Assembly (NCBI GenBank): GCA_027623775.1
Contig: JAQBUY010000003.1
Coordinates: 1 to 34,997, forward strand
DNA: 34,997 nucleotides
DNA from: Pseudomonadota bacterium
GTDB lineage: Bacteria > Pseudomonadota > Alphaproteobacteria > HIMB59
Direction: 5' to 3'
A model generated the notes under the pieces. It did no database searches, had not been told where the DNA came from, and was given only the letters and a program-made list of their open reading frames with translations. The stretch's first letter is position 1. Every line of letters starts with the position of its first letter. Of this stretch, positions 1-7,482 are shown one piece after another. A program made the translations under genes and the position numbers.

Positions 1-110
1 TCCATCTTTACATTCTTTTCTTCTAGCACTTTTGCTTCTGCCTCTAATCTTGAGTCGGCATATATATTAGAAGTAAAAAATAGGGTTATAAGAATTAATA
101 AAATTTTCAT
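1..110 (-). CDS. Secreted protein, N-terminal fragment
   Basis: The first 36 codons of a gene that runs off the left edge. The minus strand from ATG at 110-108 reads MKILLILITLFFTSNIYA and continues DSRLEAEAK... to the window edge. This is a typical signal peptide: Lys2, a hydrophobic run at residues 3-12, and a probable signal peptidase I cut after NIYA (residue 18). The mature part starts acidic and helix-prone. The ATG overlaps the stop codon of the upstream hydrolase gene as ATGA, so the two are probably translationally coupled and belong to the operon that begins with the glutamine-synthetase homologue. The function cannot be told from this fragment. Confidence 0.6.
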   Translation of the reverse strand, partial: MKILLILITLFFTSNIYADSRLEAEAKVLEEKNVKM

Positions 111-1120
111 TTTAATAATATTTTGATCTGATTATTAACAAAATCAAGATCCTCTTTACTTTTTGCTGCACCAGCATAATGACCATAATTAGATGGGATA
201 ATCTCTAACTTTCCATTTTTTAAACTCTTTAATTCTTCTTTATTTTCTTCAGGTGGAAAATATAAATCATTAATACCGGGCATGAGAACAACGTTAGCTT
301 TAATAGAACTTAAAGCTTCTTCTATATTCCCATTATATTTTTCATTATTGCTAATATCGTGTTCTTGCCAAGTTCTTATCATTGCCAATAAGTCATTAGC
401 ATCTCTTTTGTAGTAAATTGTTTTCCATAATTTATCGAGAACTTCCTGAGGACTTTTATATCCATCATTGAGATAGAGTTTTTCTCTAAACCAATTTTGA
501 CCTAAAGCCCAACCTGCCCAAGCCATGGCCATTGTTGTTTTTCCAGCATTTGGTTGTTCTTTGTAATTGCCTTCATTCCAATTTAGATCTGATGTTAAAG
601 CAGCATACATTCCTTCAAGGAAAACATGAGTATGGTCACTAGTTTTTGCATGAGCGCACATCGCTGCTATATTTTCTACAATGTCTGGATACTGAGTTGC
701 CCACTGGTAAGCTTGTTGACCTCCCATTGACCAACCAACAACTAACTTAATTTTTTCTATACCAAAAAGATTAGTAACTAAATTATGTTGAGCAATAACA
801 TTGTCTTGAATTGTTATTAGTGGAAAGTTAGGTCCGTTTAAGGGCTCAATAGTATTACTAGGAGAAGATGAAACTCCATTACAAAACATATTAGGAATTA
901 TTATGAAGTAGTCTTTCGGGTTAAGAGCTAACTGTTCTCCAATTAAATAACCTTGCTCTAGATGAGTGCCGGCATAACGAGTTGGATAAATAATTACATT
1001 ATCTTTTTTTTTATTGAGCTCTCCTATTGTTAAGTAGGAGAGCTCAAGATTGATAGTTACCCCAGATTTGAGAATAAAGTTCTCAAGCTTATGGACTTTA
1101 AGATTTGTACTACTGATCAA
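107..1120 (-). CDS. Alpha/beta hydrolase, MetX-like fold
   Basis: A 337-residue alpha/beta hydrolase of the homoserine O-acetyltransferase superfamily. The nucleophile elbow is GWSMGG with Ser131. Asp285 (GINDLYFPP) and His314 (NYGHYAG) complete a plausible catalytic triad. The segment NGVSSSPSN (about residues 81-89) is typical of the hydrolase branch of this family and differs from the motif I expect in genuine MetX, so I do not call it metX. It begins with TTG directly after the stop codon of the upstream glutamine-synthetase homologue. The next in-frame Met is at residue 78, inside the fold, so TTG is the only reasonable start. It ends in an ATGA overlap with a secreted-protein gene. Being in an operon with a GS homologue, it might hydrolyse an amide or ester linked to a gamma-glutamyl intermediate; that is inference. 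Confidence 0.8.
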   Translation of the reverse strand: MISSTNLKVHKLENFILKSGVTINLELSYLTIGELNKKKDNVIIYPTRYAGTHLEQGYLIGEQLALNPKDYFIIIPNMFCNGVSSSPSNTIEPLNGPNFPLITIQDNVIAQHNLVTNLFGIEKIKLVVGWSMGGQQAYQWATQYPDIVENIAAMCAHAKTSDHTHVFLEGMYAALTSDLNWNEGNYKEQPNAGKTTMAMAWAGWALGQNWFREKLYLNDGYKSPQEVLDKLWKTIYYKRDANDLLAMIRTWQEHDISNNEKYNGNIEEALSSIKANVVLMPGINDLYFPPEENKEELKSLKNGKLEIIPSNYGHYAGAAKSKEDLDFVNNQIKILLK

Positions 1121-2518
1121 TTAAAATAGCTTTAGGTATTCTTTAATTTCCCAGTCAGTAGTTGTTGTATGATACCTGCTCCACTCGTCATACTTGTAGC
1201 CAATAAAGTTTTTAAGCATAGACTCACTAAATACTTCTTTAGTCAAAGGATCTGCCTTAAAAGCATCAATAGCCTCTAATAAGTTTCTTGGAAGAGTTTT
1301 GATCTTCTTGCCTTCTTCTTCTGTAATATCATAAAGACTTTTATTAGTAGCTTCAGGTGGTTGCATATTTTCAGTGATACCTTTAGTTACAGCAGCCGAC
1401 ATTAAAGTGAAAGTTAGATAAGGATTTTGTGTTAAATCAGAAGCTCTATCTTCTATACAAAATCTGTTTTGAGGCAATCTAATCATAGCAGATCTATTAT
1501 TACTTCCATAAGTCATGTGTGTAGGAGCCCAAGTGTGTCTACCGCCATCTAAACCTTCAACTGTAGGCACAAATCCATTATAAGAGTTAACAGTAGGACA
1601 AGCTAAAGCTGTGATTGCTGCACCATGCTCTAACATTCCAGCAACAGCATTCATAGCTCTTGATGAAAAATTATCTCCGTCTTTATATATATTTTTATTT
1701 TTTTCACTTATACATTCAACACTATGATTAATATGCGCTCCTGACCTCCAATCACTTATTTGAGTTTTAGGCATATATGAGATAAAAAAACCGTGTTTTT
1801 TTGCAATTTCTTTTAAAAGAACTCTTAAGAAAATAAATCTATCAGCCATACCAAGCATATCAGTATAACCAAAATCTAGTTCGTACTGACCATAGGCACC
1901 CTCTGCAACTACATCATGTAACTCCCACTTAAGATCTTCATTTAAAATATCAATAATCTCTTTCAAAAAATTCATTCCATCAATTGAATACTCTGAGTCA
2001 TATCCAAAAGCTTGTCTTCTTAAAGGAATAGGATCTCTATCAATGGCTTTTACAGGCTTACCATTTTCCCATTTCATTACAAAAAACTCAGGCTCTATAC
2101 CTACATAAAATTTTAGATCAGCATCTGCATTTTTCTTAATTTGTTTTTTAAGTGTTTGTCTTGGACAAACATCATAAGGCTTACCATTCCACCACAAGTC
2201 AGAAAATACCCATGCACAGGTTTTATCCCAAGGACATATCAATAAGGAATCAAGGTCTGGTACAGGAATTTGATCATTATCGGCAGCAGTTAATTCAGGA
2301 ACAAAAGAAACAGAGTGGACAGCAAACTGAGGACCTTTACCAGAGCACAGATCTTCAAAATCACTTATGGGCATAGGTTTAGTTTTTGGACTACCTAAAA
2401 AATCAATCCAATGGGAGTAGATGTATTTAACACCTTTGGACTCTAAGTCTTTTTTTACAGCTTTTACTCTTGCAGGATCCGGTAAGGCATCCTTCATATT
2501 TTCGATATATTCTCCCAT
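1121..2518 (-). CDS. Glutamine synthetase family protein (GS homologue 1)
   Basis: A 465-residue class-I GS-fold ligase. Visible motifs are the metal-binding EPE (Glu142/Glu144), the VAEGAYGQYELDF segment with Glu206 and Glu213, the ATP/metal-site His262 in GAHINH, and the phosphate-site Arg in NNRSAMIRLP. It lacks the HED-A-GQ signature shared by the other two GS homologues in this window (gmaS and the glnT-like gene), so it is a third, divergent type. It may gamma-glutamylate an amine other than ammonia, as PuuA and GmaS do; the substrate is unknown. It is the first gene of a minus-strand operon with an alpha/beta hydrolase and a secreted protein, and it diverges from a small membrane protein at 2633. 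None of the TTTCA-N5-TGAAA dyads seen elsewhere lies in its 114-bp upstream region. Confidence 0.85.
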   Translation of the reverse strand: MGEYIENMKDALPDPARVKAVKKDLESKGVKYIYSHWIDFLGSPKTKPMPISDFEDLCSGKGPQFAVHSVSFVPELTAADNDQIPVPDLDSLLICPWDKTCAWVFSDLWWNGKPYDVCPRQTLKKQIKKNADADLKFYVGIEPEFFVMKWENGKPVKAIDRDPIPLRRQAFGYDSEYSIDGMNFLKEIIDILNEDLKWELHDVVAEGAYGQYELDFGYTDMLGMADRFIFLRVLLKEIAKKHGFFISYMPKTQISDWRSGAHINHSVECISEKNKNIYKDGDNFSSRAMNAVAGMLEHGAAITALACPTVNSYNGFVPTVEGLDGGRHTWAPTHMTYGSNNRSAMIRLPQNRFCIEDRASDLTQNPYLTFTLMSAAVTKGITENMQPPEATNKSLYDITEEEGKKIKTLPRNLLEAIDAFKADPLTKEVFSESMLKNFIGYKYDEWSRYHTTTTDWEIKEYLKLF

Positions 2519-2632
2519 AATTGCTCCTATAAATTTAAAATAAAATAATATCCATTATGTACATATAGTAAATATATTTTTATTAAAAAAGTAATAGTAT
2601 GTATAGCATAGTCAATTATGTTATAAGTAATC

Positions 2633-2881
2633 ATGAATATAAATTTATTTAGAGCAAATTGGAGAAAATTTTATAAAAGAGCTTTTGTTACGACTTTTAT
2701 TATAACATCTCTATTGACAATGATAGATCAGGGCTTATCCAACCCTCTATTTGCAAATAAAATAATTAGTATGAAATCTTTTTTAGACGCACTCTTACAA
2801 ATTTTTTATTTTTCAGTCGGATCTGGACTGTTAGCTATTATAACATTAATAGCTTTAGCTTTACTTAGAAATAAAAGTTAA
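2633..2881 (+). CDS. Small two-helix membrane protein
   Basis: An 82-residue protein with a basic N-terminus (RANWRKFYKR), then two predicted membrane helices at about residues 17-33 and 53-78 joined by a short loop. The positive-inside rule puts the N-terminus in the cytoplasm. I do not recognise the family; the N-terminus and size recall DUF2798-like two-helix proteins, but this is only an impression. Its stop overlaps the stop of the convergent amidotransferase gene by a few bases (2878-2881). It is kept as a real gene because both helices are coherent and the ORF fills the gap exactly between its neighbours. Confidence 0.6.
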   Translation: MNINLFRANWRKFYKRAFVTTFIITSLLTMIDQGLSNPLFANKIISMKSFLDALLQIFYFSVGSGLLAIITLIALALLRNKS

Positions 2882-3618
2882 TTTAAATCTAATAACCAAT
2901 TTTTCAGCTCTACTAAACGATCACCTTTATCTGTAATTTCTTTTGTTTTTAAAAAATCAATTAGCGTATTAAATTCGGTTTCATTAAAGATTGCATGATA
3001 GTTATTCTTCCAAAATATCATGAGATCAGCAATATAGTCATAACCCAATTCTGGATGATACTGAGTGCAAAAAATATTTCTATTAGCTGAGAATATGGAC
3101 TGAATGCATCTATCGTTTTCAGCTATAACTTCAAAATCATCAGGAATATCAACAATAATATCGTAATGATGTGCTGGAGCATCAAAAATTAAGTCTTTAT
3201 TTTTATATATAGAATTCTCTAAAACATTATTTTTTATTTTTATATCTTTTGATATTCCAAATTCTGGATTATTGCTTTTAAATACTTTTTTTCCTAAAGC
3301 GGTAACTATAACTTGCATTCCCCAGCAGCTACCCCAAATAGGTTTTCCTAAACTTAAAATTTTAGAACATAAATTAAGTTGTGATTTATTATGTTGATTA
3401 TTTTCATAAATATTTCCACCTCCACCCGTCCACATAAAAGCTTCGTAACTATCTAATATAAATTTATTTGGACTATATGAACTATAATTATCTACAACCA
3501 CATCTGGGATTAATTCTTTAATCAGATTATTAAATATATTTTTTTGTAAAGCACATCCAGCTTTTTCATGATCTTTGTCACCATCCTCTGTCCATCCATT
3601 AACAACAAGTATTTTCAA
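2878..3618 (-). CDS. Class-I glutamine amidotransferase / gamma-glutamyl hydrolase-like
   Basis: A 246-residue stand-alone GATase1-fold protein. The nucleophile elbow is GSCWGMQ with Cys98, and the His-x-Glu pair is YHPE with His188 and Glu190, so the Cys-His-Glu triad is complete. There is no synthetase domain, so it may hydrolyse a gamma-glutamyl amide, as stand-alone GATase-fold enzymes such as PuuD do, or serve a separate acceptor subunit. It starts with TTG: an in-frame stop lies four codons upstream and there is no better start. Its first 20 bases overlap the end of a 67-residue membrane peptide gene, which puts it at the end of the amtB operon. The pairing with an ammonium channel and a nearby GS homologue fits gamma-glutamyl/ammonium chemistry, but the substrate is unknown. 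Confidence 0.8.
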   Translation of the reverse strand: MKILVVNGWTEDGDKDHEKAGCALQKNIFNNLIKELIPDVVVDNYSSYSPNKFILDSYEAFMWTGGGGNIYENNQHNKSQLNLCSKILSLGKPIWGSCWGMQVIVTALGKKVFKSNNPEFGISKDIKIKNNVLENSIYKNKDLIFDAPAHHYDIIVDIPDDFEVIAENDRCIQSIFSANRNIFCTQYHPELGYDYIADLMIFWKNNYHAIFNETEFNTLIDFLKTKEITDKGDRLVELKNWLLDLN

Positions 3619-3802
3619 TTTTATTTTTTAATTTTTTTTTTTTAAAAAAACTATCTTTTGTATAAAGATCATTATCTTTCTTTGCAAGTATTCTTAAGAT
3701 CACGCCCATAATTACGATCCACGTTACAGCAGCTAGGACTTTATTATCAATAAATGTTTGCACTAATTGCTGTACAAAAAGATTTACACCTGTGTATTCC
3801 AT
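3599..3802 (-). CDS. Small single-helix membrane protein
   Basis: A 67-residue peptide with an N-terminal amphipathic stretch, one membrane helix at about residues 22-40 (VLAAVTWIVIMGVILRILA) and a lysine-rich C-terminal tail that is probably cytoplasmic. It lies between a 60-residue membrane peptide and the amidotransferase gene, which it overlaps by 20 bp. The tail is encoded by a very A-rich stretch (3630-3655), so its exact end depends on correct homopolymer calls. I do not recognise the family. Position suggests it works with the AmtB channel or the amidotransferase, for example as a membrane anchor; this is inference. Confidence 0.55.
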   Translation of the reverse strand: MEYTGVNLFVQQLVQTFIDNKVLAAVTWIVIMGVILRILAKKDNDLYTKDSFFKKKKLKNKIENTCC

Positions 3803-3819
3803 ATAATATTTTTTTATGT

Positions 3820-3853
3820 TAAGGAGCGAATATAAAAAAATATCCGCTCCTTA
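3820..3853. other. Strong intergenic hairpin
   Basis: A perfect 9-bp inverted repeat, TAAGGAGCG at 3820-3828 and CGCTCCTTA at 3845-3853, with a further short AT pairing inside the A-rich loop. It sits between the two small membrane-protein genes downstream of amtB. There is no T-run right after it on the minus strand, so it is not a textbook terminator. It could partially terminate, mark an RNA processing site or protect the 3' end of an amtB transcript. Both arms contain or complement AAGGAG, which would be hidden when paired. Confidence 0.55.
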
Positions 3854-3865
3854 TTCAATTAAAAA

Positions 3866-4048
3866 CTACTTAGTGTTTTTATCTGTTTCAGACTCGTGTT
3901 TAGCAGCTGACCATGTCGTAAAGATCAGTATTGCTATAGAAACAAGTGTCCAAAAGATTAAGGTACCTTCACTATCAGCTGACGTGAAGTAAGCATCTAC
4001 ACCTTCGTAGCTACTTGTGGCACCTGGCCATGAATTAAATATGCTCAT
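3866..4048 (-). CDS. Small single-helix membrane protein next to amtB
   Basis: A 60-residue peptide with a polar, aromatic N-terminal half, one clear membrane helix at about residues 29-48 (TLIFWTLVSIAILIFTTWSA) and a charged C-terminus (KHESETDKNTK). It starts 20 bp after the amtB stop codon, so it is almost certainly co-transcribed with it. No family is recognised. The context suggests an accessory peptide of the ammonium transporter. No GlnK/PII gene, the usual amtB partner, is present in the window. Confidence 0.6.
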   Translation of the reverse strand: MSIFNSWPGATSSYEGVDAYFTSADSEGTLIFWTLVSIAILIFTTWSAAKHESETDKNTK

Positions 4049-4068
4049 TTAATTATCCTTTCAACCGA

Positions 4069-5370
4069 TTAATAGTTAGTGGCTCTTAAACCAAGTTCAG
4101 CTTTGTCAATACCAGCTTGTTGAACATGATCTGGCACTCTTAACCAACCCATCATTTTCATAACAAACGATACTCCGTAACCAGGTATAAATCCTACTGC
4201 AAACATAGTAATACAACCAACGAATTGACCATAAAAGCTTACTGCAGGGATAGCATCGGAAGCGCCAGGATAACCTGAAGCAAATATTCCCATTGCTAAA
4301 ACACCCCAAATACCAGCTACACCATGAACGGCAACAGCACCAACCGGATCATCCACTTTAAAGATTTTGTGAAGTAGGTCATTTGCAGGAATGATTATAA
4401 TTCCTCCAACAGTTCCTAAAACAAAAGCTAATCCTGGATACCAAATATCAAGACCTGCAGCGACAGAGAATATTCCCGCTAGTCCGCCTGACATTATCCA
4501 AAAAGGATTACCTTTACCCATCCAGAATGCACCAATCATGCCACCAGCAAGACCCATAAGAGCATTGTAAGCAAAAGATGATAGTGTTGCTGGAGCTCCA
4601 TAAATCTGAGTCCATGTGGTTACTTCTTGCATATCTAGCGCAGGCAGACCTGGCCAAATTAAGCAAGCACCTAAAAAACCAAAGAAACCTACGATTATCA
4701 TTAGTAATCCTACAAATGAAAACCTTAGATCATGGCCTTCTAATTCGTTCATTGATCCATCATCATTATATCTACCTACTCTTGGTCCTAAATTTAGGAT
4801 AACACCAAAAGCAAACCAACCTGCTATCATATGAACAACCCCAGCTGCAGCTACATCATGATAACCAAACTTAGTCACCAGCCAACCATCAAAATGCCAA
4901 CCCCATGATGCGCCTAAATTCCAACAAACAGAACCTAGTAACACTGCTAGGAAAACAAAAGAACTAATTCTAATTCTTTCGATAACAGCACCTGAAAAAA
5001 TAGAAGCTGTAGTACAAGCAAACAAAGTAAAGGCTGCCCAGAATACTCCTGTCAATTGATCAGAAAGCATTGGACCCATTGAAACGTTCCAAGGCACTCC
5101 ATAACCTTCCATATCCATAGGCACTAGACCATGAGGAAAGGCTAGATAAATATACCAACCGAATAGCCAAAAAGTCGGTATCATAAACGCAAATGCGAGT
5201 AAATTTTTAACACCAGAGGATACTGCATTTTGCATTCTAGATGCGCCTACCTCATACATTAAAAAACCGACGTGAATAGCTATCATTAACCCAGTCATAA
5301 TATAGTACCATCCTTCTGCGACGGCAGCCGACTGAGCTATAACGTAAGACGATAGTTGTTCTAAAGTCAT
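4069..5370 (-). CDS. amtB: Ammonium/methylammonium transporter (Amt family)
   Basis: A 433-residue polytopic channel of the Amt/Mep/Rh family with about eleven hydrophobic segments. The twin pore histidines are His180 (AGVVHMIAG) and His349 (VAVHGVAGIWG). No signal peptide is obvious, and the protein starts MTLEQLSSYV. It moves ammonium across the inner membrane, and Amt proteins also take methylammonium. It diverges from gmaS, the methylamine-capturing ligase, across a 186-bp region with an IclR-type dyad at 5460-5478. That pairing suggests a role in taking up methylamine or recapturing ammonia released by methylamine oxidation. Two small membrane peptides and an amidotransferase follow in the same direction. 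Confidence 0.95.
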   Translation of the reverse strand: MTLEQLSSYVIAQSAAVAEGWYYIMTGLMIAIHVGFLMYEVGASRMQNAVSSGVKNLLAFAFMIPTFWLFGWYIYLAFPHGLVPMDMEGYGVPWNVSMGPMLSDQLTGVFWAAFTLFACTTASIFSGAVIERIRISSFVFLAVLLGSVCWNLGASWGWHFDGWLVTKFGYHDVAAAGVVHMIAGWFAFGVILNLGPRVGRYNDDGSMNELEGHDLRFSFVGLLMIIVGFFGFLGACLIWPGLPALDMQEVTTWTQIYGAPATLSSFAYNALMGLAGGMIGAFWMGKGNPFWIMSGGLAGIFSVAAGLDIWYPGLAFVLGTVGGIIIIPANDLLHKIFKVDDPVGAVAVHGVAGIWGVLAMGIFASGYPGASDAIPAVSFYGQFVGCITMFAVGFIPGYGVSFVMKMMGWLRVPDHVQQAGIDKAELGLRATNY

Positions 5371-5459
5371 TTTTTATTTCTCCTAATTTATAATAAAGAA
5401 TCTAATGATTCCCATTCCATTTCTAAATTTAAACTTTTATGTACTAAAACCTATTTTAT

Positions 5460-5478
5460 TATTTCAATTAGTGAAACA
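5460..5478. promoter_or_regulatory. Putative IclR operator A (amtB/gmaS)
   Basis: TATTTCAATTAGTGAAACA, with the core TTTCA-N5-TGAAA exact. It lies in the divergent amtB-gmaS promoter region, 78 bp before the gmaS ATG and 89 bp before the amtB ATG. It shares arms and spacing with five other sites in the window, one of which overlaps the start of the IclR gene. Confidence 0.55.
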
Positions 5479-5504
5479 ATTTAAAAAAAAATACATTGAT
5501 TTCA

Positions 5505-5532
5505 TTGAATTTTTATGTGAAATCGATAGGAT
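5505..5532 (+). promoter_or_regulatory. Possible sigma-70 promoter of gmaS
   Basis: TTGAAT at 5505-5510 and TAGGAT at 5527-5532, 16 bp apart, upstream of a good Shine-Dalgarno (AGGAGA, 5545-5550) and the gmaS ATG. Operator A lies about 26 bp upstream of the -35 element, where an activator would bind. AT-rich DNA gives such matches easily, so confidence is low. A 7-bp inverted repeat, GATTTCA (5498-5504) and TGAAATC (5518-5524), overlaps the same stretch. Confidence 0.3.
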
Positions 5533-5556
5533 TTAAATAAAAACAGGAGAAAAAAC

Positions 5557-6864
5557 ATGTCAGTAAATTTACATAATTATGCTAAGAAAAATGGTATTGA
5601 ATATTTTTTCGTAAGCTTCGTTGATATGTTTGGAATACTAAGATCTAAGTTAGTTCCTGCAAGAGCTATAGATGAAATTCAATCTGAAGGAGCAGGTTTT
5701 GCAGGTTTTGCAACCTGGCTTGATATGTCTCCATCTGACCCTGATATGTTTGGAATGCCCGATGGTGATAGTGTAATGCAACTACCCTGGGATAAAAAAA
5801 TTGCTTGGGTCGCTTGCGATTTATATATGTCAGGAAAACCTGTTGAAGCCTCACCTAGAATTGCTTTAAAAAATCAAATAGAGAGAGCAAAAAAATTAGG
5901 AATGCATATGAAGTCTGGAGTAGAGTGTGAATATTTTCTTGTGAATTCCGATGGTACCGCACTTTTTGATGAAAAAGATACACAAGAAAAACCTTGTTAT
6001 GACTCAGCAGCGCTCATGCGCAGATACGATATCATCACAGAAATATGTGATGCAATGATTGAATTAGGCTGGAAGCCTTATCAAAACGATCATGAAGATG
6101 CGAATGGTCAGTTTGAAATGAATTGGGATTTTTCTGATTGTTTGACGACAGCTGATCGACATGTTTTTTTTAAGTTTATGACAAAATCAATTGCTGAGAA
6201 GCATGGTATGAGAGCAACTTTTATGCCCAAACCTTTTGTGAATCTCACAGGCAATGGTTGTCATAGTCATATTTCAGTTTGGGACAAAACGGGAAAGAAA
6301 AATTTATTTTTAGATAAAAAAGATGAATTAGGTTTATCTCAATCTGGTTATCATTTTTTAGGTGGAGTGGTTGAAAGCGCTGATAAAATGGCCGCTATTT
6401 TTAATCCAACTGTTAATAGTTATAAAAGGATTAATGGATCTGTGACAACGTCTGGCGCTACTTGGTCTCCGAGTTCCATTACTTGGGCTGGAAATAATAG
6501 AACACATATGGTTCGAGTTCCAGGTCCTGGAAGATTTGAATTGAGACTAATGGATGGTGCTGTAAACCCCTATTTACTTCAAGCGGGTAGTTTAGTTCTA
6601 GGGTTGGATGGCGTTATTAATAAAAGAGATCCAGGAAAGAGATTAGATATAAATATGTATACAGAAGGTCATAAAGCAGGAAAAGTTAAAAAACTGCCAT
6701 TAAACTTATTAGACTCTATTCGTAATTTCGAAGCTTCTAAAATCATTAGAGAAGGATTTGGGAACCAATTTGTTGATAGTTATGTAAAGCTAAAAAACAA
6801 AGAGTGGGAAGCGTTCAATAAGCACCTTTCTGATTGGGAAAGAAATGCAACACTAGACTGTTAA
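5557..6864 (+). CDS. gmaS: Gamma-glutamylmethylamide synthetase
   Basis: A 435-residue GS-fold ligase that makes gamma-glutamylmethylamide from glutamate, methylamine and ATP, the first step of the N-methylglutamate pathway. It follows the known GMAS pattern along its whole length, for example GAGFAGFATWLD near residues 45-56, NDHEDANGQFEMNW near 177-190, RATFMPKPF and TGNGCHSHISVWD. Likely metal and ATP ligands include Glu123/Glu125 (GVECEYF), Glu180, Glu187 and His236/His238; the phosphate-site Arg is in GNNRTHMVRVPGPGRFE. A good Shine-Dalgarno (AGGAGA) sits 6 bp before the ATG. It diverges from amtB and is followed after 6 bp by an unknown gene. The pathway's later enzymes (mgsABC, mgdABCD) lie 8 kb away on the other strand and share the same operator type. 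Confidence 0.95.
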   Translation: MSVNLHNYAKKNGIEYFFVSFVDMFGILRSKLVPARAIDEIQSEGAGFAGFATWLDMSPSDPDMFGMPDGDSVMQLPWDKKIAWVACDLYMSGKPVEASPRIALKNQIERAKKLGMHMKSGVECEYFLVNSDGTALFDEKDTQEKPCYDSAALMRRYDIITEICDAMIELGWKPYQNDHEDANGQFEMNWDFSDCLTTADRHVFFKFMTKSIAEKHGMRATFMPKPFVNLTGNGCHSHISVWDKTGKKNLFLDKKDELGLSQSGYHFLGGVVESADKMAAIFNPTVNSYKRINGSVTTSGATWSPSSITWAGNNRTHMVRVPGPGRFELRLMDGAVNPYLLQAGSLVLGLDGVINKRDPGKRLDINMYTEGHKAGKVKKLPLNLLDSIRNFEASKIIREGFGNQFVDSYVKLKNKEWEAFNKHLSDWERNATLDC

Positions 6865-6870
6865 AAATAA

Positions 6871-7428
6871 ATGTTATCAAAAGAAATATTAAGAGAAAAG
6901 TTTTTAGATTGGCAATGTCAATCAAGAATTCAATCTTTTAGATTGCAAAATGGAAGGCCAAATTCTTCAATGGCTCCTCTTTTATTAGACAAAAAAGGTA
7001 ATGAAATAAGTAGAATTATAGTTGTAATTACAGAAAACGATCCTGACAATACTACTAAAATGTTTGAACATATCAATAAAGAAACTTACGATCCAGCTAC
7101 TCGATTTGATAAAATGAATAAATTTCTTTCCTCTGAATATTTCATAGATAGAAATAATTTTTCCGACTCACTTTTTGCCACTTTTCCAATGAATTCTTCG
7201 ATTACTAAAAAAATACTTAAAGATATTTCTTGTACGTTAGATTTTATTCATCTCTCTACTAATTACCGTTTGATTTGCAGTGCATTTAAATTAGATATAA
7301 ATGAAGAGCATTGGGCAAATATTTACTGGCATAATAAGAACTTTAATCCTGGATTAGGGTCAGATATTGATGTAATCAAATTTATTCCCGACTGGAAAAA
7401 ATCAAAGCTTATTAGAATTACCGATTAA
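6871..7428 (+). CDS. Conserved-looking protein downstream of gmaS
   Basis: A 185-residue soluble protein without signal peptide or membrane helix. Recognisable patches are DWQCQSRIQSFRLQNGRPNSSMAP near the N-terminus (residues 13-36) and WANIYWHNKNFNPGLGSD near the C-terminus (residues about 147-164). From memory this resembles a hypothetical family found in Alphaproteobacteria with a DWQCRIRQ...GGRPSPGMRP signature; I cannot verify this or assign a function. It starts 6 bp after the gmaS stop and ends just before a bidirectional terminator, so it is the second gene of a gmaS operon and probably takes part in methylamine metabolism. Cysteines are few and scattered, so a metal cluster is not obvious. 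Confidence 0.75.
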   Translation: MLSKEILREKFLDWQCQSRIQSFRLQNGRPNSSMAPLLLDKKGNEISRIIVVITENDPDNTTKMFEHINKETYDPATRFDKMNKFLSSEYFIDRNNFSDSLFATFPMNSSITKKILKDISCTLDFIHLSTNYRLICSAFKLDINEEHWANIYWHNKNFNPGLGSDIDVIKFIPDWKKSKLIRITD

Positions 7429-7461
7429 AAAAGGGGGATAAGAATTACTCTACCCCCTTTT
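7429..7461. terminator. Bidirectional intrinsic terminator
   Basis: AAAAGGGGG (7429-7437) pairs perfectly with CCCCCTTTT (7453-7461) around a 15-nt loop. It has U-tracts in both reading directions and starts right after the stop of the gmaS-operon gene. It sits between two convergent operons, so it can stop transcription from both sides. Confidence 0.85.
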
Positions 7462-7482
7462 ATTTAAAATAATATAAATTAT

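Noticed and set aside
107-1120. Homoserine O-acetyltransferase metX
   Set aside because: The fold is right, but the NGVSSSPSN segment and the context with a GS homologue do not fit; called a hydrolase instead.
5498-5524. Inverted repeat GATTTCA/TGAAATC upstream of gmaS as a seventh operator
   Set aside because: The half-sites look right, but the spacer is 13 bp instead of 5 and the repeat overlaps the predicted promoter elements; kept only as a note.
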